A stretch of DNA of 12,089 bases, taken from NCBI GenBank assembly GCA_027068235.1, contig JAMOUE010000125.1, forward strand, positions 1-12,089, given 5' to 3'. The position numbers and the translations under genes were made by a program. Shown here piece after piece: positions 6,518 to 12,089 of the stretch. Numbering within the stretch: the first letter of the stretch is position 1; each line of letters starts with the position of its first letter. The stretch comes from Deltaproteobacteria bacterium. Its GTDB lineage: Bacteria > Desulfobacterota > Dissulfuribacteria > Dissulfuribacterales > QOAL01. The notes beneath the pieces are model-generated. The model was not told the origin of the DNA, ran no database searches, and saw nothing but the letters and a program-made list of their open reading frames with translations.

Positions 6518-7732
6518 TTAAAAAGATTTGGGCAACAAGGCTACTTCAACCTCATGCCCAGCTTTTACATGAGACTTTCCTTCAGGGATTATAATTATTG
6601 AATTGGCATTGGCTATCCGCTTGAGCCTACTTTCTTCAAAAACAGGTACTGTGAAAAACCCGCTACCTTTAAATCTTGTTTGTGAAAGAAGAAGTTGAGT
6701 CCAATCTGCTCTTCCCTTAAGGCTACAAGTAAGAGTAGCTTTTATGAAAGTGGGAAAGGCATCACTGTTGCCCATAAGACGTATAATAGCAAAAAGGGCT
6801 ATGAAGATAAAAGCAACAAAGTTTGAAGGTGGACCTCCTGGCAGATTGAATACCAGTGTGCGATCTTTTGTGCCCATACAGACGCCTTTACCAGGCCCCA
6901 TTCTCACTCTACGGAAAAGAAAATCTACTCCAAGCTCCTGAAAGGTTGAAACAACAAGATCCTTTTTTCCATCCAAGACCCCTCCACTAGTTATCACCAC
7001 ATCAAACCTTTCTAGACAGTGTGCAAGCATTTCACGCAAAGCCTTGGGATCATCCCTGCACAACATAGCCTTGCTATCCACACCAATCACTTTCAACCAT
7101 GCACCAATAGTTGCGCGATTCGATGGGAATATCTTATCGCATTCATCGACTCTGCCATCTTCGGTCAGCTCACTGCCTGTTGCGACAATGGCAACACTTG
7201 GACTCCTTATGACGCTTACTCGACAGATACCTCCCCCAGTTAAAAGACCTATCAGATTAGGAGTAAGAACGGTTCCTTTTGCCAGAAGCACTTCACCCTT
7301 TTTGAGATCTGCTCCTTTCTTTAAGATGTTTCTTCCGCAAGAAGTAGAACCTAGACAAAAAACCTTGTTTTTCTGACCTTTTTGTGTAGTTGTAAGTTCT
7401 TGAGGTAATACTGCATCAGCACCCTTTGGAATCCCAGCACCCGTCATGATCTGGGCAGCCTGTCCATGTTTTATGGTAAGATCACCTTCCTGACCGGCAT
7501 ACAATGTACCTAAAATAGAAAGAGAAACCGGAGAATCAGGAGAAGCGCAAGAGATATCGGCGGCCTTCAATGCAAAACCATCCTTAAGGGATGAGTCCTT
7601 TGGAGGTGCATCCACCAAACACCTTACATCTTCACTCAGCACCCGGCCTATAGCATTTGCAATATCTACTTCCTCTGCATCCAAAGGTTCTAAGGAGGCG
7701 ACTATAGCTCTGGCCTGGTTAAACGAGATCAT
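6518..7732 (-). CDS. MoeA-like molybdopterin molybdenumtransferase (divergent)
   Basis: A 404-residue protein of the MoeA family, which inserts molybdate into adenylylated molybdopterin in the cytoplasm. Full-length domain order is present. It has an N-terminal MoeA region with PPKDSSLKDGFAL (43-55; canonical form has MDGYA) and MTGAGIPKGADAVL (96-109). The MoaB/Mog-like fold carries VATGSEL (183-189), SNRATIGAWL (204-213), VVITSGGVLDGKKD (245-258) and FNLPGGPPSN (295-304), and a C-terminal beta domain ends the protein. Several canonical positions differ: Lys50 for Met in MDGYA, GVLDGKKD for GVSVGDYD, MGPGKG for MKPGKP, LPGGPPS for LPGNPVS. The acidic residues Asp51, Glu188 and Asp258 are kept. 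It could be the main MoeA or a specialised paralogue. The ATG at 7732 follows the cysS stop by 14 bases and has no clear Shine-Dalgarno, so translation may depend on coupling. Confidence 0.85.
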   Translation of the reverse strand: MISFNQARAIVASLEPLDAEEVDIANAIGRVLSEDVRCLVDAPPKDSSLKDGFALKAADISCASPDSPVSLSILGTLYAGQEGDLTIKHGQAAQIMTGAGIPKGADAVLPQELTTTQKGQKNKVFCLGSTSCGRNILKKGADLKKGEVLLAKGTVLTPNLIGLLTGGGICRVSVIRSPSVAIVATGSELTEDGRVDECDKIFPSNRATIGAWLKVIGVDSKAMLCRDDPKALREMLAHCLERFDVVITSGGVLDGKKDLVVSTFQELGVDFLFRRVRMGPGKGVCMGTKDRTLVFNLPGGPPSNFVAFIFIALFAIIRLMGNSDAFPTFIKATLTCSLKGRADWTQLLLSQTRFKGSGFFTVPVFEESRLKRIANANSIIIIPEGKSHVKAGHEVEVALLPKSF

Positions 7733-7746
7733 GGGAAATGGTTTTG

Positions 7747-9219
7747 TTAAAGGTCAGCCGACCATTTGGTTCCAGTTGGAGTATCTTTAAGCAATATACC
7801 TTTTTGTGCGAGGCTATCCCGAATCTCATCGGCCCTTTCCCAGTTCTTCTCTTTTCTGGCATTGTTGCGTTCCTCAATCAGGGTCTCAAGCTCTTTTAGG
7901 GAAAGACCCGAAGACTCAAGGGCAGCAAGGTTACGTTTCTCTATGTATGCGCCTGGATCCTCGGTCAAGATACCAAAGATCTTTGCAGCCTGGAGAATCT
8001 GCCTTGAAGAATCCTTCAAAATCTCTTTATACAGGGCAGATGGTTTTCTTCGTGCTTCTTCGAGAATACGATTCACACCTCGGATAGCATCAAAGATATG
8101 GCCAAGGGCCTTGGCAGTATTGAAATCATCTGCCATGGCAACATCCACCTTTTCTTCAAGCCCTTTTATAAAGGCAGCAGATTCCTTTACGTGCTCAGGA
8201 AGTGGCCTCTGTTTTTTAACAGGGGCCTCAACTATCTGAGCTGCTTCAAAAAGGGCTTTGTAGCATCGATCAAGTGCCGATGTCGCTTCATTCAAGCTTT
8301 CAGGAGAGTAATCCAAGGGACTTCTGTAGTGCTTTGAAAGCAAAAAAAGCCTAAGGGCCTCTGGATGGTATTGTTCCAAGATGTCCTTAATGGTTATGAA
8401 GTTACCAAGTGATTTGGACATCTTTTCTCCCTTAATGGTCACAAAACCATTATGGACCCAATACCGTACAAACTGTTTTCCAGTTGCCGCCTCTGACTGG
8501 GCTATTTCATTTTCATGATGAGGAAAAGCCAAATCCAGCCCGCCTCCATGTATATCAAAGGTCTCTCCAAGATACTTCATGCTCATGGCTGAACATTCTA
8601 TGTGCCAGCCAGGACGGCCCTTTCCCCAAGGGCTTTCCCAATATGGTTCACCTGGTTTAGCCCCTTTCCAAAGGGCAAAGTCCAGCGGATCTACCTTGTG
8701 CTCTCCAGGCATTATTCTTGCGCCGGCCAGAAGTTGCTCCAGATCTCTTCCTGAGAGTTTTCCATAGTTTGGGAATTTCCTAACCGAAAAATAAACATCT
8801 CCACCTGCTTCATAGGCATAACCCCTATCAACAAGCCTCTCTATTAGGGAAATTATCTCAGGAATATGTTCCGTGGCCCTAGGTTCTATATCTGCCCTTT
8901 TTACTCCAAGGGCATCCATGTCCTGATAAAAGTGACCTATTTCTCTCTCTACAAGTTCTGATGTAGAGATTCCCTCTTTGTTTGACCTATTTATTATTTT
9001 ATCGTCTATGTCAGTAAAATTGCGGACAAAGGTTACATCAAAACCACTTTTTCTCAAAAACCGCACAATAACATCAAAAACCACTGCACTTCTTGCATGA
9101 CCAATATGACATCTATCGTAAGCTGTTATTCCACACACATAAATCCCTATCTTTCCATCATGGAGTGGAACAAACTCTTCTTTTTTTCTCTTTAGCGTAT
9201 TGTAAATAAATAAGGACAT
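7747..9219 (-). CDS. cysS: Cysteine--tRNA ligase
   Basis: Class I aminoacyl-tRNA synthetase that charges tRNA-Cys in the cytoplasm, 490 residues, as expected for the family. YVCGITAYDRCHIGHAR at 27-43 holds the zinc ligand Cys29 and the HIGH motif (His38-Ile-Gly-His41). The remaining zinc ligands are Cys209 (GWHIECSAM), His234 and Glu238 (FPHHENEIAQSEA). KMSKS is at 266-270. The C-terminal part has the usual tRNA-binding helices, with LIEERNNARKEKNWERADEI followed by IRDSLAQKGILLKDT near the end. The start at 9219 is preceded by TAGGAAACG, an acceptable ribosome binding site. It lies 65 bases downstream of the lipoprotein gene in the same direction and 14 bases before the moeA-like gene, so it is probably part of one transcript. 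No anomalies are seen. Confidence 0.97.
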   Translation of the reverse strand: MSLFIYNTLKRKKEEFVPLHDGKIGIYVCGITAYDRCHIGHARSAVVFDVIVRFLRKSGFDVTFVRNFTDIDDKIINRSNKEGISTSELVEREIGHFYQDMDALGVKRADIEPRATEHIPEIISLIERLVDRGYAYEAGGDVYFSVRKFPNYGKLSGRDLEQLLAGARIMPGEHKVDPLDFALWKGAKPGEPYWESPWGKGRPGWHIECSAMSMKYLGETFDIHGGGLDLAFPHHENEIAQSEAATGKQFVRYWVHNGFVTIKGEKMSKSLGNFITIKDILEQYHPEALRLFLLSKHYRSPLDYSPESLNEATSALDRCYKALFEAAQIVEAPVKKQRPLPEHVKESAAFIKGLEEKVDVAMADDFNTAKALGHIFDAIRGVNRILEEARRKPSALYKEILKDSSRQILQAAKIFGILTEDPGAYIEKRNLAALESSGLSLKELETLIEERNNARKEKNWERADEIRDSLAQKGILLKDTPTGTKWSADL

Positions 9220-9284
9220 CGTTTCCTACACCTTTTATTTTCCCAAACGATCACAAATCTTGTCCGAAGAATAAAAAAACATTA

Positions 9285-10337
9285 TCAACGGTCAATAACT
9301 ATACTAGCCTGTTTCGATGGCCTGCTCTGATTAGGTGGATAAGAATCATCTATGGCAGTAACCCAGTAAAAATAGCGTCCTGGTTCCAAAAGCGTCCTAT
9401 CAATAAAAGGGCTGGAAGACACAGGAGAAAAGTTGAGTTTTAGGATCAATCCAGATGGATCCTTTCTAAATATGTAATATCCCACTATTCCCGGCCTGCG
9501 AACCAATGTCCAAGAAATCTTTATTCCTTCCTTGGTCTTTGAAACAGATACAGCGGATGGGGGTGGAATATCTTGAAGCCCTCTAGCCTTTACAATAACC
9601 GGTGCAGACTGGCTACCTTCTATGTCTGTATCCACATAGTGAAATATGGCGGCCACACGATAACCAACCTTTCTATAAGTCCTTCTTATTTTGTCAAAAA
9701 AATTGGTTTTGGCAGTAGTTCCAGGTAAAGCCTGCCAGGTCTGTTCATCTCCAAAGCGCCTGTATATTTTATATTCCAAGGGCTGATTTAAAGGCTCTCC
9801 ATCCTCAAAGGTCTCTGGCGGAAGCCATCCGAGCCTGACACCATCTTCAAATACCTGAGCCGACAGATTTAAAGGAGCGCTTGGAGGGCTATGCCAGGCA
9901 AACGAGACTTTGTTAGAAAAATCAGATACATTAAACCATCCCTTTACCGTCTTGACCTGATATGTGTAATAATAACCTTTTCTTACAGTAGTATCTTCGT
10001 AAACGATCTTTTTACCTGGTTCTGGCTTTTGGTCATAGTTGATGACTATAGGCTTCCCATAATCTGGAGGACAGGTAAGACATGACGAATCCAAAGGTAG
10101 CTCGGCCTTGTAGAGATGAAACTCCTTGATACGCGACAACGGGCTACCATCGTGATTTCTTCTAGGCACACTCCAACTAAGGACAGCACCTTCCTTAACT
10201 ATTTTGTAAGACAGATCCTTGATCCGTTCTGGCCTCAAAGTGCCTGGAGGCACAGGTGCCCTTTTCCGGCCACAGCCTTCAATAAGCCAAGAGAAAATCA
10301 AAAGACAAGTACAGATAATAATGAGTGTTCTTTTCAT
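9285..10337 (-). CDS. Fibronectin type III repeat lipoprotein with LptM-like N-terminus
   Basis: A 350-residue envelope lipoprotein. MKRTLIIICTCLLIFSW is followed by the lipobox LIEGC, so Cys22 should be lipidated. The first mature residues, CGRKRAPVPPGTLRP, resemble the CG-K-GP--PP start of LptM/YifL-type lipoproteins. Three fibronectin type III-like modules follow at about 36-147, 150-252 and 257-348. Each has an LSW/LGW/ISW strand (AVLSWSVP, VRLGWLPPE, IKISWTLVR) and a Y-I/L-Y or Y-I-F-R strand (FHLYKAE, YKIYRRFGD, YYIFRKD). A CxxC pair (Cys86, Cys89) sits in the first module. The start overlaps the argH stop by four bases (ATGA), so it is translated with argH. An argH-lipoprotein pairing is, from memory, recurrent in Desulfobacterota, and gammaproteobacterial lptM lies near lysA/dapF. 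The partner and role are unknown; binding to another envelope protein is the usual FN3 function. Confidence 0.87.
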   Translation of the reverse strand: MKRTLIIICTCLLIFSWLIEGCGRKRAPVPPGTLRPERIKDLSYKIVKEGAVLSWSVPRRNHDGSPLSRIKEFHLYKAELPLDSSCLTCPPDYGKPIVINYDQKPEPGKKIVYEDTTVRKGYYYTYQVKTVKGWFNVSDFSNKVSFAWHSPPSAPLNLSAQVFEDGVRLGWLPPETFEDGEPLNQPLEYKIYRRFGDEQTWQALPGTTAKTNFFDKIRRTYRKVGYRVAAIFHYVDTDIEGSQSAPVIVKARGLQDIPPPSAVSVSKTKEGIKISWTLVRRPGIVGYYIFRKDPSGLILKLNFSPVSSSPFIDRTLLEPGRYFYWVTAIDDSYPPNQSRPSKQASIVIDR

Positions 10338-11746
10338 AAAATGATCTTGAACTCCTCAAGCCATTTTTTTGCAGCATCAAGCGCCTCTTGCACAGGCTGA
10401 TGACCAGTGCCGCCAAAACATTTTCTTGATGCTACAGAGCCTTCTACAGACAAAACATCAAGGACATCATCCTCTATCAAGGGATGCAACCGCTTGAGTT
10501 CGTCAATGCCAAGTGCTTGCAACTCCTTTCCCTTAGAAAGACACTGGGCAACTGCCTTGCCTACTACTTCGTGAGCTTGCCTAAAAGGCAGCCCCTTCTT
10601 TACCAGGTAGTCAGCAAGATCTGTTGCTGTCAAAAAACCGGTTTCTGTATCTTTTGACATCTTTGCACTGTTTGGCTGCATATTCATAATAAGGCCTGCC
10701 ATTACAGCTAAAGAAGAGGCAGTTGTATCTGCAGCGTCAAAGAGTTGTTCCTTATCTTCTTGCAGGTCCCTGTTGTATGTAAGTGGCAGACCCTTGAGCG
10801 TTGTCAAAAGTGCCATCAAGCTTCCATATACCCTGCCAGTTTTTCCTCTAACTAGTTCTGGCACGTCTGGATTCTTTTTTTGAGGCATTATGCTTGAACC
10901 TGTACAATATGCATCTGGCAATTCAACATAGGAAAACTCAGAACTCATCCAAAGAATCAGTTCTTCTGAAAGTCTACTAAGATGCATCATGATCACAGAG
11001 AGACAAAAGAGGAATTCTAAGGCAAAGTCTCTGTCTGAAACAGCATCCATACTATTTTGACTTACAGCTTCAAAGCCAAGTTCCTTGGCTGTCATCTGCC
11101 TATCTATAGGATAGCTGGTGCCAGCAAGGGCAGCGCTTCCAAGAGGACAAATATTTACCCTTGAAAGACAGTCTTTTAAACGCAGTCTATCCCGTTTAAA
11201 CATCTCAAAGTAGGCAAGCATGTGGTGAGAATATAGAATGGGTTGGGCCTTTTGAAGGTGGGTAAAGCCTGGCATGACCAGTCCAAAATGGCGTTCTGCC
11301 TGAAGGACAAAGGCCTCTTGCAGCTTTTGGATAAGACTATCGATCTTTAAAATTTCATCCCTAATATAGAGTCTGAAGTCAGTTGCAACCTGATCGTTTC
11401 TTGAACGCGCCGTATGGAGTCTACCGCCTGCAGGCCCAATAAGATCGGTAAGGGCCTTCTCAATGTTCATGTGAACATCTTCAAGCTCCTTTTTCCAAGT
11501 AAACTCCCCCTTTTCTATCTGCTCAAGTATCTTGTTTAATCCATCAATAATAAGTTCACTGTCTTGCCTAGCTATAATACCTTTTTCTCCAAGCATCCTT
11601 GCATGGGCTATGCTGCCTTTTATATCATGCCTGTAAAGACGCTTGTCATAGCGGACAGACTCAGTAAAGTCTTCAACAAGTTCCTCGGTGGCCTGCTGAA
11701 ATCTGCCTCCCCATAGTTTTGATTTATGGTCTTTTCCCTCTGTCAT
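10334..11746 (-). CDS. argH: Argininosuccinate lyase
   Basis: Last enzyme of arginine synthesis, splitting argininosuccinate into arginine and fumarate; a cytoplasmic homotetramer of the fumarase/aspartase superfamily. From the ATG at 11746 the protein has 470 residues, the usual length, and begins MTEGKDHKSKLWGGRFQ as family members do. Visible motifs are HMNIEKALTDLIGPAGGRLH (92-111), TARSRNDQVATD (112-123), PGFTHLQKAQP with His163 (159-169), YPIDRQMTAKELGF (212-225) and the superfamily signature GSSIMPQKKNPD (283-294) with its catalytic Ser. The frame is open upstream to an ATG at 11857, but those 37 extra codons run through an intrinsic terminator and do not resemble the family, so I reject them. 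AGGG five bases before 11746 is a weak ribosome binding site. The stop overlaps the lipoprotein start by four bases. Confidence 0.96.
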   Translation of the reverse strand: MTEGKDHKSKLWGGRFQQATEELVEDFTESVRYDKRLYRHDIKGSIAHARMLGEKGIIARQDSELIIDGLNKILEQIEKGEFTWKKELEDVHMNIEKALTDLIGPAGGRLHTARSRNDQVATDFRLYIRDEILKIDSLIQKLQEAFVLQAERHFGLVMPGFTHLQKAQPILYSHHMLAYFEMFKRDRLRLKDCLSRVNICPLGSAALAGTSYPIDRQMTAKELGFEAVSQNSMDAVSDRDFALEFLFCLSVIMMHLSRLSEELILWMSSEFSYVELPDAYCTGSSIMPQKKNPDVPELVRGKTGRVYGSLMALLTTLKGLPLTYNRDLQEDKEQLFDAADTTASSLAVMAGLIMNMQPNSAKMSKDTETGFLTATDLADYLVKKGLPFRQAHEVVGKAVAQCLSKGKELQALGIDELKRLHPLIEDDVLDVLSVEGSVASRKCFGGTGHQPVQEALDAAKKWLEEFKIIL

Positions 11747-11776
11747 TGTTGCCCTACTTTTATAAATTGTGCCATC

Positions 11777-11813
11777 AAAAAAGGCAGAAGCTTCTATTTG
11801 CTTCTGCCTTTTT
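11777..11813. terminator. Strong intrinsic terminator, bidirectional, between ahcY and argH
   Basis: GGCAGAAGC (11783-11791) and GCTTCTGCC (11800-11808) are a perfect nine-base stem around an eight-base loop. It is flanked by six A on the left and five T on the right, so a U tract follows the stem on either strand. On the minus strand it lies about 70 bases after the ahcY stop (11884-11882) and ends that gene. It sits only 31 bases before the argH ATG, leaving little room for an independent argH promoter. Confidence 0.85.
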
Positions 11814-11881
11814 ATAAGTTTATGCAGATTCTGTAAACCCAAAATGGGCAAACGCAATCTAAGTCTGTTTGTTGTTACTGA

Positions 11882-12089
11882 CTATGTGCCCATCTCCCAT
11901 GAAGACAGATATTTTTCCTGTTCCTCTGTCAAAGAATCAATAGATATGTTCATGGATGAAAGTTTCAGACGTGCAATCTCTCGATCTATCTCTTTTGGAA
12001 CGCCATAGACCTTTTTCTCAAGCTTTTTACCCATCCGCACCATGTACTCTGCACAAAGCGCCTGATTTGCAAAGCTCATATCCATGACA
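11882..12089 (-). CDS. ahcY: Adenosylhomocysteinase, C-terminal end (5' part outside window)
   Basis: The last 69 residues of S-adenosylhomocysteine hydrolase, the NAD-dependent cytoplasmic enzyme that splits S-adenosylhomocysteine into adenosine and homocysteine and so keeps methylation reactions running. The frame is open to the right edge and reads VMDMSFANQALCAEYM at the start, which is the conserved segment near the C-terminus of the family. KKLEKKVYGVPKEIDREIAR follows, then LTEEQEKYLSSWEMGT and the stop TAG. The conserved end is usually ...YL.SW..GT or with a terminal -YRY; this is the bacterial -GT form. Lys41 and Tyr near the end of the YLSSW block are the expected cofactor-proximal elements of this tail, but the catalytic core is outside the window. 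The downstream hairpin at 11777-11813 terminates it. Confidence 0.92.
   Translation of the reverse strand, partial: VMDMSFANQALCAEYMVRMGKKLEKKVYGVPKEIDREIARLKLSSMNISIDSLTEEQEKYLSSWEMGT

Noticed and set aside
6513..6529. AAATCTT-AAA-AAGATTT hairpin over the moeA-like stop codon
   Set aside because: The stem is almost all A/T and has no adjoining T tract, so I do not call it a terminator.
6400..6594. Plus-strand frame of 64 residues with a hydrophobic start, after the cydX-like gene
   Set aside because: No ribosome binding site, and more than a third of it runs antisense through the end of the moeA-like gene. The hydrophobic stretch lies in the inverted repeat.
7766..8239. Plus-strand frame of 157 residues
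   Set aside because: Entirely antisense to cysS, whose motifs are complete. Serine-rich composition is typical of a shadow frame.
9273..9300. Weak hairpin followed by seven T on the minus strand after the FN3 lipoprotein gene
   Set aside because: The stem depends on two wobble pairs and is A/U-rich. It may slow transcription before cysS but is too weak to call.
11747..11857. Extended N-terminus of ArgH starting at 11857
   Set aside because: The added 37 codons encode the terminator hairpin and have no similarity to the family's start, while 11746 gives the standard N-terminus.
1..12089. Defence island, prophage, insertion sequence, CRISPR array or tRNA gene
   Set aside because: All coding space is filled by metabolic, transport and respiratory genes in compact operons. 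I saw no repeat array, transposase, integrase or cloverleaf-like segment.

Overview
The window is a gene-dense, moderately AT-rich stretch of bacterial chromosome. I see no mobile element, CRISPR array or RNA gene. Gene content points to a Gram-negative anaerobe or microaerophile, most likely of the Desulfobacterota ('Deltaproteobacteria') or a neighbouring lineage. The reasons are a DUF4492 + cydAB operon with the 'VQGG'-type CydB, an argH gene overlapping a fibronectin-III lipoprotein gene, and lipoprotein signal peptides. The taxonomic call is inference from memory of families, not from a search.

Layout. (1) Positions 1-3072, minus strand: an ABC importer operon read right to left. It holds a secreted LamG/DUF1080-like protein, a lipoprotein solute-binding protein of the Fe(III)/FbpA-like class, and an FbpB/ThiP-like double permease cut by the left edge. 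An ATPase gene probably lies just outside. (2) Positions 3073-3274: a divergent AT-rich intergenic region with a good sigma70-type promoter facing right. (3) Positions 3275-6367, plus strand: a cytochrome bd quinol oxidase operon, DUF4492 - cydA - cydB - a 30-residue membrane peptide. Its genes are tightly spaced and the last three have strong Shine-Dalgarno sequences. (4) Positions 6368-6517: a convergent intergenic gap with a long inverted repeat. (5) Positions 6518-11746, minus strand: argH - FN3 lipoprotein (4-base overlap) - cysS - moeA-like. (6) Positions 11777-11813: a strong intrinsic terminator, then the C-terminal end of ahcY, cut by the right edge.

How they work together. The cyd operon encodes a high-affinity terminal oxidase for O2 scavenging or microaerobic respiration, flanked inside one operon by two small single-helix membrane proteins that could be accessory subunits or assembly factors. 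The transporter operon brings in an anionic or metal ligand whose identity the sequence does not settle. The right half is housekeeping: methyl-cycle clean-up (AhcY), arginine synthesis (ArgH), Cys-tRNA charging (CysS) and molybdenum cofactor maturation (MoeA-like).

The most interesting items are the short cydX-like gene at 6275-6367, its pairing with DUF4492 and a CydB lacking the usual early acidic residues, the LptM-like FN3 lipoprotein, and the solute-binding protein without an obvious FbpA Tyr-Tyr iron site.
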